Source of the DNA: Paenibacillus_E sp052115445
GTDB lineage: Bacteria; Bacillota; Bacilli; Paenibacillales; NBRC-103111
Reading direction: 5' to 3'
Assembly (NCBI RefSeq): GCF_052115445.1
Contig: NZ_JBFRGR010000016.1
Span: 62,001 to 126,000 of the forward strand
Length of the DNA stretch: 64,000 nt
Each line of letters starts with the position of its first letter. Within the stretch, counting starts at the first letter, position 1. The position numbers were made by a program, and so were the translations under genes. The notes below the pieces were generated by a model that saw only the letters and a program-made list of their open reading frames with translations, was not told the DNA's origin and ran no database searches. Below are positions 17,201 through 25,287 of the stretch, one piece after another.

Positions 17201-17296
17201 CATTGCGAAGATCACCGAATCTACAAACTCCACCAACGCATCTGATTAGCGAGATCTCGCGTTCGTTTCCTGAGCGTCCAACCGAGCTTCACCGCG

Positions 17297-18324
17297 CTAC
17301 TTCTGCCCCTGCTTCACACGCTCAGCAAGTACCGAGAGGTCTTGCCCTTTCAACGCGCCTTCAATTAACTCAGGCAGCTTATCTGGTGAACAGCCAAAAC
17401 ATGGGATGCCCTGCTGAGCTAGCTTTTTCGCAACAACATCATCGTATGAAGGCACGCCTTGATCAGTTAAAGCAAGTAAACAAATTGTTTTCACACCAGA
17501 TTGGTGCATGTCGATCAATCGTTGTATCATCTCTGTTCGATTGCCGCCTTCATAGAGATCCGAGACCAAGATAAACAACGTTTTCTTCGGCTCCGCGATA
17601 AAAGAAGAGCAATACGCGAGGGATTTGTTAATATCCATCCCCCCGCCAAGCTGAATCCCAAACAACATGTCAACGGGATCCGTTGCACATTGTTCGCTTA
17701 AATCCACAACCTCCGGCAATGGTGAATGCTGCCTGCGGTTGAGTGCGCCAGTAACTGCACGTCGTAAATCCTGTGATAGTCGTTTCACGATTTCATTGAC
17801 AACCGCTTTGACGAGTTGCCTCACGGTAACTTTCGTTTTCTCTGGTATTTTCCCTTTGAGCGCCATTAATGTCGCCACCATCTGAATGTCAGGCTTAACT
17901 TGAGATAGCAGTTCTGGCTCAAAGAGCAACTGTTTCAAGCCCTTGCGCTCAATTGCATCGGATTGGATGACAGAAACGACATCTGGAGGGAAAAAAGTAC
18001 GGATATCGCCAAGCCACTTGGCTAGCTTGGGGGACGATGGCCCTTGTCCGGCTGCTTTACGTGAATGGCCGCTCTGGGCGGAATCCTCTCCGATGAGCCG
18101 CCCGTATCATCATAAATGGCTGCAAGCGCCTCATCCATAAGACGAGAATCTTCGTCAAGCATAGCATCACCTGCACCGTATGATTGCAGCTTTTCTTCGG
18201 ACGCTGCGCCTAATATCAAGAGCAATCCCAGAGGCAAGACCAAGATATAATCGCCAGCTAGACCTCGGATTTTCTTGCGCCCAGCCGAACCAGATAAAGC
18301 TGGACAACCCAAATACTGAAGCAT
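17297..18324 (-). pseudogene. VWA-domain (CoxE/MoxR-associated) protein, decayed
   Basis: Reading on the minus strand, the N-terminal part (LGAASEEKLQSYG, LMDEALAAIYDD) is in one frame and the rest (SPKLAKWLGDIRTFFPPDVV, IQSDAIERKGLKQLLFEPEL, KGKIPEKTKVTVRQLV) in another; a small indel near 18085-18100 separates them. After AVTGALNRR the sequence jumps to EVVDLSE...DMLFGIQLGGGMDINKS. The ~110-residue stretch holding the first VWA strand and the DxSxS MIDAS motif is therefore gone. The C-terminal LVSDLYEGGN is kept. Intact relatives have about 380-400 residues and work beside MoxR AAA ATPases; none is present here. Confidence 0.8.
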
Positions 18325-18424
18325 ACATGGCGTAATCCCTCACGTATTTTCACTTGCACACCACCTAGTTTCGATAGTTATCGAGTCTATCTATTCCTCT
18401 GCCCACGATAGTTAATGTGATTAA

Positions 18425-19384
18425 TTAATTCAATCTTCTAACCGGTACTCCGGATAAATAGGCTTCAATATCTTCAACCACTTGTTTGTAAAAGGCTTCA
18501 TAATTCGCTTTCGCTACATAGCCAATGTGCGGTGTCGTGAGTAGATTCGGAAGTGTCCGATAGATATCGTCCTTAGGCAAAGGTTCCACTTCGAACACAT
18601 CAACAGCCGCTCCAGCGATCCATCCGTCTTGCAAGGCTTCTGCAAGTGCAGCTTGATCTACGATCGGAGCTCGTGACGTGTTGATCAAATAGGCCGAAGA
18701 CCTCATTCGCTTAAGATCTTCCGCTTGAATCAACCCTCTTGTCCGGTCACTTAGAACAAGATGAATCGACACAAAATCACTGTTCGCCATCAGCTCCTCT
18801 TTAGTAGCTGCAAGTCGCACACCGACCTCGTCGGCCCGCTCTTTCGTTAAATTCTGACTCCATGCCATCACATCCATGCCAAATGCGTGGCCAAATTTGG
18901 CAATCTTCGTACCTAGGTTACCAAGTCCAATGACACCAAGCGTCTTGCCGTACAAGTCCGAGCCAACCGTGCTTTGCCATTGACCATTGCGAACCGCATT
19001 GTGTTCCGTGACAATGTTACGAGCAAGGCCTAATAACAGCGCCCACGTGAGTTCGGCTGTTGCATTACCTGCTCCTCCCGTGCCGCATACCACAATGCCT
19101 TGCGACGCAGCCGCGGCCATATCGACAGAAGCATTGCGCATCCCAGTCGTGATGAGCAACTTCAGTTTAGGAAGCTTTGCAAGTAATGACGCGCGGAATG
19201 GCGTCCTTTCACGCATAATGACGATAATCTCGCAGTCTGCGATCAGTTCAACCAACTCGTCGATTTGGTCGATATGCCGATCGATCCGCTTGACCTCCAC
19301 CTTATCCAAAATCTGCGACCAATCCGCAGATGTCAACGCTACTTGCTGGTAATCATCTAATATTGCACAGCGTAGTTTCATCAT
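18425..19384 (-). CDS. D-2-hydroxyacid dehydrogenase family protein
   Basis: 319 residues. NAD-binding core GVIGLGNLGTKIA (GxGxxG) after a ligand-binding N-domain with LLITTGMRNASVDMAAAA. The catalytic triad is visible: Arg in LINTSRAPIVD, Glu in DVFEVEPLP, His in TTPHIGYV. The family reduces 2-oxoacids or oxidises D-2-hydroxyacids; the substrate cannot be told. The start at 19384 has AAAGGAG eight bases upstream (ATGATG; the second ATG is also possible). It lies between two gene remnants but is itself intact. Confidence 0.93.
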   Translation of the reverse strand: MMKLRCAILDDYQQVALTSADWSQILDKVEVKRIDRHIDQIDELVELIADCEIIVIMRERTPFRASLLAKLPKLKLLITTGMRNASVDMAAAASQGIVVCGTGGAGNATAELTWALLLGLARNIVTEHNAVRNGQWQSTVGSDLYGKTLGVIGLGNLGTKIAKFGHAFGMDVMAWSQNLTKERADEVGVRLAATKEELMANSDFVSIHLVLSDRTRGLIQAEDLKRMRSSAYLINTSRAPIVDQAALAEALQDGWIAGAAVDVFEVEPLPKDDIYRTLPNLLTTPHIGYVAKANYEAFYKQVVEDIEAYLSGVPVRRLN

Positions 19385-19402
19385 AACGCTATCTCCTTTG
19401 TA

Positions 19403-19546
19403 TTAATCTAATTGGCGAACCACTTGGAAGCTATCTCCAGTATCTACCAATTCGAACAATTTACATCTTGATTTGGGCATTTGAAAAGGTTGATGAAGGC
19501 TCAGCGTCCAGGTTCCTTCAAATGTCCGGAACATCATCCCATGACC
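19403..19546 (-). pseudogene. C-terminal remnant of a family 43 glycoside hydrolase
   Basis: A 47-codon stretch reads GHGMMFRTFEGT, TLSLHQP, KLFELVDTGDSF and VVRQLD before its stop. This matches the C-terminal end of GH43-type beta-xylosidase/arabinosidases, which normally end (G)GHGMxFRTFDG...LSLHxPN...RPxFFEL. The rest of the ~300-residue enzyme is missing. A stop lies three codons upstream of GHG. A 33-codon ORF in another frame (from 19621) has a ribosome site and may be the old N-terminus, but it is not recognisable. Confidence 0.65.
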
Positions 19547-19625
19547 ACTGTCTTATATCGGCCAACAGTTGGCCTTTTTGTGGATTATTTACATCACAAG
19601 CGGCATTATAAACAGGCATATGAAA

Positions 19626-20141
19626 TCAACTCCTTTGGGCTAATTCAATAATCGATTGAATGAAAGGTGCTTTCATTTGCGTATACGTAGCTCTATCTTC
19701 AACATATATGGAAGCAAGGTGCTTTTTAAGCTCGGCATACGCTTCTGCTTGCTTTGGATGGCTTCTTAGATAATTACGGAAGAGGAGGTTATTGTTCCAT
19801 TCGTCACTGCTTTGTTCATAAACATGAAGGTGATGTGTACCCTTCTTCCGCTCTCCCTTCCGAAAAAACCTACGATTGGGAAAATCCATTTTAGGAACAT
19901 ATTCATAGCCAAGTGTACTTAATGGTTCAATAAACATGTCAGCATCGTCGAGATTCTTCACACCTACTGCGATATCTAGAATTGGCTTGGAAGGCATCCC
20001 CATGATCGAGGTGCTTCCGATATGCTCGATTTGAATGGCATTGCTCGGTAAAACTTGAGATATCTTCTTTTTTTCATTTTCGAATTCTCGGATCCAATCC
20101 AGATTATAAGCTTCGATGACAACTTCTTGTACCACAGGCAT
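19626..20141 (-). CDS. GrpB family protein (UPF0157, nucleotidyltransferase fold)
   Basis: 171 residues. IQIEHIGSTSIMGMPSKPIL and DIAVGVKNLDDA give the NTase-like GS...D-x-D-V pattern (G-S-T-S then D-I-A-V), and KKGTHHLHVYEQSSDEW, FRNYLRSHP and YAELKKHLA are standard for the family. Function unknown. The ATG at 20141 directly abuts GGGGG; a GTG two codons later (20135) has better spacing and may be the true start. Probably co-transcribed with the GNAT gene 45 bp upstream. Confidence 0.88.
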   Translation of the reverse strand: MPVVQEVVIEAYNLDWIREFENEKKKISQVLPSNAIQIEHIGSTSIMGMPSKPILDIAVGVKNLDDADMFIEPLSTLGYEYVPKMDFPNRRFFRKGERKKGTHHLHVYEQSSDEWNNNLLFRNYLRSHPKQAEAYAELKKHLASIYVEDRATYTQMKAPFIQSIIELAQRS

Positions 20142-20186
20142 CCCCCTTTCCTTTTCGGAACAAAATCTTTTTTATTACTTATTAGT

Positions 20187-20651
20187 TTATAAATATTTTT
20201 TGAATCCTTTGCTAACTGATCCGTTATAACCTTCCCTTTCGAAAAATATGTGAGCTCTCTCACGCTTAGCGTTACTAAGTAGCATTATTTTATGGCAATC
20301 TATGGATACACAGTACGCTTCAACATGTTGTAAAAGTGCACTGCCAATATGCTTACCACGATGATTTTCATGAACAATTATATTTTCAACCAAGCCATAG
20401 GGTCTTAAGCCATGTAGGGCTTGAAGACAAATGTTTAATGTGAGTGTTCCTAAAAGTTCTCCTTCTTCCTCATAAACGAATAAAAAATTTGTAGGATCCA
20501 TTCTGATTTTTTCGATTTGTTCTTCAAACACTTTCATTTTCTTGCTAGTAGGAACTAACATTCGATAGAGTCCGAATAATTGATCTCGATCTGTTTTTTC
20601 TGCTTCACGAATCAATTGTATCCGACGCTCCTTTATCCTCTGGATCTCCAT
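20187..20651 (-). CDS. GNAT-family N-acetyltransferase
   Basis: 154 residues. Acetyl-CoA site: VENIIVHENHRGKHIGSALL (V-x-x-x-x-R-G-x-x-I-G). Preceding strands FVYEEEGELLGTLTLNI and following LSNAKRERAHIFFEREGY complete the fold. The substrate is unknown. It starts 17 bp after the histidine phosphatase stop codon on the same strand, so the two are likely one transcript. Confidence 0.9.
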   Translation of the reverse strand: MEIQRIKERRIQLIREAEKTDRDQLFGLYRMLVPTSKKMKVFEEQIEKIRMDPTNFLFVYEEEGELLGTLTLNICLQALHGLRPYGLVENIIVHENHRGKHIGSALLQHVEAYCVSIDCHKIMLLSNAKRERAHIFFEREGYNGSVSKGFKKYL

Positions 20652-20668
20652 TTCTCTCTAATTCCCCT

Positions 20669-21262
20669 TCATCCATTAAATTCACTATCTGACCATAACC
20701 GCTCAACATGGTGCAATTTATTTTCTTCAAACTCGAGCTTATAAATATCAGGTTTACTTGTTTGCTTCCAAAATTGAAATCCATACTTGTCGTCAAAATA
20801 GTTCAATATAATTGTCATGATATTTCCATGAGTGCCGATGACCAATTTCTTACCTTCATTCTCTGATAGCAATTGCAAGATGACGGGAATCGCTCTCTCC
20901 TGTGCTTGTCGTGTTGTCTCGCCTTCCGGCATGCAATAATCCATATCGGTAAAGGATCGTTCAATTCCATTGATAAGCTCCTCTTCAGCGACTGGATAAT
21001 TCAAGCTCGCAATGGGTCTTTCAATGAGTTCATTGTAGAGCATAATCTCTTTCTCTAGGATTTCAGCAAGCGGAGACACTGTTTCTTTCGCTCGATGGTA
21101 CGCACTCGATACAATAACATCAATGTCTTCATTTTTTAACAACTCAGCGACTCTTTTTGCGTCTGATTTCCCTTTATCCGAGAGACTAGCTCCACCTTGT
21201 AATTCATGTTCTAGCGAAAACGGAGCAAGGCCATGTCGAACCATATATATCGTTGTTTTCAT
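20669..21262 (-). CDS. Histidine phosphatase (phosphoglycerate mutase-like) family protein
   Basis: 197 residues. Catalytic YMVRHGLAPFS (RHG), SLSDKGKSDAKRVAELL, Arg in SSAYHRAKETVSPL, Glu region LIERPIASLNYP, and the second His in LVIGTHGNIMTIIL. The pattern fits a small-molecule or broad-specificity phosphatase rather than glycolytic PGM. First gene of a probable phosphatase-GNAT-GrpB unit. Confidence 0.92.
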   Translation of the reverse strand: MKTTIYMVRHGLAPFSLEHELQGGASLSDKGKSDAKRVAELLKNEDIDVIVSSAYHRAKETVSPLAEILEKEIMLYNELIERPIASLNYPVAEEELINGIERSFTDMDYCMPEGETTRQAQERAIPVILQLLSENEGKKLVIGTHGNIMTIILNYFDDKYGFQFWKQTSKPDIYKLEFEENKLHHVERLWSDSEFNG

Positions 21263-21439
21263 ACAATCACCTTCGTTTGGAAGATTTCCTTCTAGTTGGA
21301 TTAGTTAACAATTCGTCGTCTTATAAATATTTCCTTTGTCATCAGCCCCCTTAAAACTGCAAATGAACAAGAATACTATACAGACGTGAATGCCACCTCC
21401 CCACTATGCCTGATTACAATTCAAAGGAGGAAACAAGTA

Positions 21440-22489
21440 ATGTTCAAACAGTTCGATAAGTTATTTGGGATTGATTTAGGTACGTCCAACACAGTTATTT
21501 TTGAAAAAGGTAAAGGTATTGTGCTAAATGAACCTTCCGTCGTCGCATTTGATCAACATACAGGTGAATTATTAGCTGCAGGATCAGAAGCGCAAGCGAT
21601 GATTGGACGAGCCCCCGCGCATGTGGATATCACGTATCCTTTAATACATGGTGTCATTGCAAATTTTGACAAGACCAGCTCGATGCTGAACCATTTTATA
21701 AAAAAAATTCAAGGAAGACCCTCATTTCTTCGTAGTTCGCAAATTTACATTACAGTGCCGTGCGGTATTACGAATGTCCAAAAACGAGCGATTGAGGAAA
21801 CCATCGTTCATCGTGGTGCCAAAAAAGCAATTGCTATCGAGGAACCCATTGCAGCGGCACTTGGAGCTGGACTTATGCTCGACGAACCCATTGGTCACTT
21901 AGTTCTCGATATTGGTGGGGGGACTTGTCAGGTAGCCGTATTGTCACTTGGTGGTATCGTCGCAAGTCATACGATCAACCGAGGTGGCCTTTCGATCGAT
22001 CGCGATATTATGGATTATGTGAAACGTCAATATAACATGGAAATCGGTGAACGCACCGCAGAGCAAATTAAAATGCAAATCGGAACTGCTATCCTTTCAA
22101 CGGAGGAACGCTCGATAGAGATCCGTGGACGTGATTTGGTACTTGGTTTACCCCGATCTATTCGATTGGTTTCAAGTGAAATATTCACGGTAGTTAATGA
22201 GTTCTTGGATGCCTTGATCGAAGCAATTCGAGCAACGTTAGAGCTTTGTCCGCCAGAACTGGCAGGCGATGTTATGGAACAAGGCATATTGCTCTGTGGT
22301 GGCGGCGCGTTGCTGGAAGGAATTGATGAACGTATTCGTGCTGATACTGGAGTTGCCGTTCATATCGCTGAACATCCACTCGAGTGCACGGCACTAGGAA
22401 CAGGTTTAATGCTTGGCGTATATAGATCGAAGAGCAAACCTCTTATGCAGGAAGACTCGAGGGAAGAACGAATCGCTGTTAGTCAATAA
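21440..22489 (+). CDS. MreB/Mbl-like rod-shape actin homologue with altered nucleotide-site motifs
   Basis: 349 residues from the ATG at 21440, which follows AAAGGAGGAAACAAGTA; the frame extends to 21386 without support. Actin-fold motifs: FGIDLGTSNTVIF, VAIEEPIAAALGAGL-like IAIEEPIAAALGAGL, LVLDIGGGTCQVAVLSLGG, IGERTAEQIKMQIG and LLCGGGALLEGIDE. Two departures from MreB are seen: GGGTTEVA is GGGTCQVA, and the usual AGDxMD after the fifth strand is GGLSIDRDIMD. MreB paralogues organise lateral wall synthesis. Without mreC/mreD next to it, this is a stand-alone paralogue, possibly Mbl/MreBH-type. Confidence 0.9.
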   Translation: MFKQFDKLFGIDLGTSNTVIFEKGKGIVLNEPSVVAFDQHTGELLAAGSEAQAMIGRAPAHVDITYPLIHGVIANFDKTSSMLNHFIKKIQGRPSFLRSSQIYITVPCGITNVQKRAIEETIVHRGAKKAIAIEEPIAAALGAGLMLDEPIGHLVLDIGGGTCQVAVLSLGGIVASHTINRGGLSIDRDIMDYVKRQYNMEIGERTAEQIKMQIGTAILSTEERSIEIRGRDLVLGLPRSIRLVSSEIFTVVNEFLDALIEAIRATLELCPPELAGDVMEQGILLCGGGALLEGIDERIRADTGVAVHIAEHPLECTALGTGLMLGVYRSKSKPLMQEDSREERIAVSQ

Positions 22490-22490
22490 T

Positions 22491-22543
22491 AAAAAGCTTA
22501 GTCTGTGAGGGAATGTCAAATGTCCCGTAGACTAAGCTTTTTG
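22491..22543. terminator. Bidirectional terminator between mreB-like and kinase genes
   Basis: AAAAAGCTTAGTCT pairs with AGACTAAGCTTTTT around an inner GGGA...TCCC hairpin. It lies between convergent genes. Confidence 0.88.
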
Positions 22544-22569
22544 GTTATGAATTACGTTGTATTTCAATG

Positions 22570-23964
22570 TTATTCGGACCAGAGTGGCATGATCACCTTC
22601 AGTTCCGTACCTTCTTCCGAACTATTTACGATTTCAATATAACCGCCATGGGAGTTGATGATGCGTTGCGAAATCGACAAGCCTAGTCCCATACCTGTTT
22701 TCTTAGTTGTATGAAAAGGTGTGAAAATGTGCTCCCATTCATCTGGATGAATACCAGAGCCAGTATCAGTTAATAGAATATGAACCTCATTGTTCTTCGT
22801 ATAGTAGTCAATCTTGAGAACTTTACGAGCTGACTTCTCCATCGCATCAATACTATTATTGATTAAATTGATGAAGACTTGTCTGACTTTATCTCGATCT
22901 ATCGAAACGATGATACTTTTATGTTGATTGCATTCGATGCTTACATTCTTTTCTTTCGTTTGTATGGAAGTCAAGGCAATGGATTCTTTAAGGACATCCA
23001 GAATGTCAGCTTCTTCCGTTTCGATTTTGCCACTTTTAATAAAATGATTATAATTCGTAAGAATGCTGTTCATATGGTCGCCAGCAATCCCAATATGACT
23101 TACCATCCCTTTGGCACTGCCATCCAACTGCTCATTTCGTGACAAGAGGTCGGAATATCCTTTCACAACCGTAAGCGGATTATTAATTTCATGAATGAGT
23201 CCCGAAGTCGATATTTCAATTTGTTCTTCTTTCTCTTTCCTTTTCAAAATTTGCGAGGTGTCTCTTATCATTCTTGTACTCATATGTACAAAAATAAAGA
23301 AGATAATGATAGAAAACATCATGACCGCAATTTGGCTTGAATATATGAAAGTGCCTGCTTGTAAATTCAATACGCCGATCATATACGTTAATAGGAAAGT
23401 AAGACTAAATAAAGTTAGGAAATTTCTCACATATTTATCCGTTACTTTTCTACTTGCGACTAATGTTAAAAGAATACTTACGACTAACAATTTAATGTGG
23501 TTAACAAATAAGCTTCCCCATTCACCATAGATCGGGTATAAGACAGTAATCTGGTTCCCGATACCTTGGATCGATTTTAAACCTAGTACACCTAGATCTG
23601 TCCAATTGATGATATAAATAAATACAGACCACAACCCATATGCGGTAAGGGTATACTTATTTATGATTAGATTCATCCATTTCGCTTCATCTTTGGATAG
23701 ATGTTTTAAAGAGATATAACCAACATACAAAAATGCAGGAGGCAGCATGATCGACCCAATTCGCAAGAGTTGAAACAGAAATAAGATCGTATCGATTTTA
23801 ATCACGTCAATGCTATATAACACACTGACATCTAATTGCCATATACTCATGAAGAACATGAAAAGTACCATGGCGTTGGTTAGTTTCGTTTTAAACAGCA
23901 TTTTGCACGACATACCTAAAAACAAGGGTACCAAAGACATAGCAGCCATTAGAATAAAATTCAT
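22570..23964 (-). CDS. Membrane sensor histidine kinase (orphan)
   Basis: About 464 residues from the ATG at 23964 (AAAGTAGG upstream); the frame is open to a GTG at 23988. Seven hydrophobic segments occupy roughly residues 1-230, a 7TM-like sensor. H-box STSGLIHEINNPLTVVKGY, N-box QVFINLINNSIDAMEKS, G1 DTGSGIHPDEWEHIFTPF and GMGLGLSISQRIINSHGG form a KinB/NtrB-like HATPase module. Kinases of this shape often feed sporulation phosphorelays. No response regulator gene is adjacent. The signal is unknown. Confidence 0.92.
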   Translation of the reverse strand: MNFILMAAMSLVPLFLGMSCKMLFKTKLTNAMVLFMFFMSIWQLDVSVLYSIDVIKIDTILFLFQLLRIGSIMLPPAFLYVGYISLKHLSKDEAKWMNLIINKYTLTAYGLWSVFIYIINWTDLGVLGLKSIQGIGNQITVLYPIYGEWGSLFVNHIKLLVVSILLTLVASRKVTDKYVRNFLTLFSLTFLLTYMIGVLNLQAGTFIYSSQIAVMMFSIIIFFIFVHMSTRMIRDTSQILKRKEKEEQIEISTSGLIHEINNPLTVVKGYSDLLSRNEQLDGSAKGMVSHIGIAGDHMNSILTNYNHFIKSGKIETEEADILDVLKESIALTSIQTKEKNVSIECNQHKSIIVSIDRDKVRQVFINLINNSIDAMEKSARKVLKIDYYTKNNEVHILLTDTGSGIHPDEWEHIFTPFHTTKKTGMGLGLSISQRIINSHGGYIEIVNSSEEGTELKVIMPLWSE

Positions 23965-24047
23965 AAATGAACCTACTTTCAATATCACAATTGTTTGATA
24001 ATTTCCGCATACGCCTAAGTTGTTTTGCGATATCTAGCACATTCCTG

Positions 24048-24082
24048 AAAAAAAGACCTACAACCAACGGTGGTTGTAAGTC
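24048..24082 (-). terminator. Terminator of the GGDEF gene
   Basis: Minus strand stem GAC-T-TACAACCA / TGGTTGTA-G-GTC followed by TTTTTTT, about 100 bp after the cyclase stop codon. Confidence 0.82.
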
Positions 24083-24186
24083 GGTATTATGACTCCGTGA
24101 ATTATAGCATATATCTTACACTGCGTGAAATAGTAGTAATTACACATATTTATGGAAAAAGACACAGAAAAGTGTGACCTACCCTT

Positions 24187-25134
24187 TTAGAAAAATTGGT
24201 ATCCGTTCTTTTCGTTTGCTTTAGCCCGATATAAGGCATTATCCGCATTTTTAAGTAAAATTTTTAACATGCTGTTTGCATTTGACGGATATAACACAAT
24301 GCCAATGCTAACTGATAAATTGAATGCTTCTAACTGGGTATCCCAACATGATAAACGTGTAAGTAAATAATCAGCTAGTTTACTAGTTTCTTCGCGGCTA
24401 GTGAGACCAATCAAATTAATAATGAATTCATCTCCCCCTAATCTAACCGCAAAACCATGATGCAGCTGTACGAAATTCTCAAGTCTTAATGCGACTTCCC
24501 TCAACACTAAATCTCCAGTTTCATGACCATACAAGTCATTTATCTTCTTAAAACCATCCAAATCTAGAAACAACAGAGCGCCTCCAGTGGTGGAGCTTTC
24601 TTCGAAATATTTATAAAGAAACTGGCGATTGTAGAGTCCCGTCAAAGAATCCCTATAAGCAAGTCGTTCCAAATCTAAGTAATAGGAGAATAGCTTAGCT
24701 ATTCTTTGGAGCATGATTATGCTCTTCTTGTTGATTTTTTTGGCATTTGTATGAACCGCACACAAAGTCCCAAATGCATCTCCATTCGACAGTAGAATAG
24801 GAATCCCTAAATAGGAATTTATATTAGCCCCAACAAGCGCTTGTCTTAAATCATCTAAGTTCGCTTCTTTACTCATATCTTCGAATACTAAAGGTGCATT
24901 GTTTTCAAAATCAATACGGTTACAAACCGTCTCGTTAATCTCAATAACCATACCCTCATGAATACCGATATTTTCGTTAGATTCGGAAAGTTTTAATATG
25001 ATTTGCTGTTTCTTTGTAAAATTAGTCAAATAAATTAAACGGTCAGGCATCGTTTCTTTTGCCATCTCTAGAATATCTTGAGCAAGTTCATCAAAGTTTT
25101 TATAAAATTGCAATTCATTTAGTGCTATTAGCAT
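24187..25134 (-). CDS. GAF-GGDEF diguanylate cyclase
   Basis: About 315 residues from the ATG at 25134 (GGAG ten bases upstream); an in-frame GTG at 25167 lacks a ribosome site. An N-terminal GAF domain (residues ~20-150: INETVCNRIDF, SYLGIPILLSNGDAFGTLCA) is followed by a GGDEF domain (YRDSLTGLYNRQFLYKYF, LLFLDLDGFKKINDLYGH, VRLGGDEFIINL). The catalytic GGDEF loop is intact, so synthesis of c-di-GMP is likely. The GAF domain suggests a soluble ligand. No membrane segment, so cytoplasmic. Confidence 0.93.
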   Translation of the reverse strand: MLIALNELQFYKNFDELAQDILEMAKETMPDRLIYLTNFTKKQQIILKLSESNENIGIHEGMVIEINETVCNRIDFENNAPLVFEDMSKEANLDDLRQALVGANINSYLGIPILLSNGDAFGTLCAVHTNAKKINKKSIIMLQRIAKLFSYYLDLERLAYRDSLTGLYNRQFLYKYFEESSTTGGALLFLDLDGFKKINDLYGHETGDLVLREVALRLENFVQLHHGFAVRLGGDEFIINLIGLTSREETSKLADYLLTRLSCWDTQLEAFNLSVSIGIVLYPSNANSMLKILLKNADNALYRAKANEKNGYQFF

Positions 25135-25242
25135 CGCAATCACACTCCATAATTTGAAATTAAGCACGTATCCGATACTTCCTTGTATTCAACAGAAAAA
25201 GACGTGACTCCTGCTTGGAACAATCTTGCTTTACAATCGGGT

Positions 25243-25278
25243 ATAAAAAACGAGCAAACGCAATAAGCGTTAGCTCGT
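25243..25278 (-). terminator. Terminator of the chemoreceptor gene
   Basis: Minus strand stem ACGAGCTAACGC / GCGTTTGCTCGT with loop TTATT, followed by TTTTTATAC, directly after the receptor stop codon. Confidence 0.88.
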
Positions 25279-25287
25279 ATTCTTTAT

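Noticed and set aside
17194..17574. 126-codon plus-strand frame
   Set aside because: Antisense to the VWA remnant and repeat-region DNA; no start signal or homology.
19560..19579. Plus-strand terminator-like hairpin GGCCAAC-A-GTTGGCC + TTTTT
   Set aside because: Good structure but no plus-strand gene lies upstream; probably part of the decayed GH43 locus.
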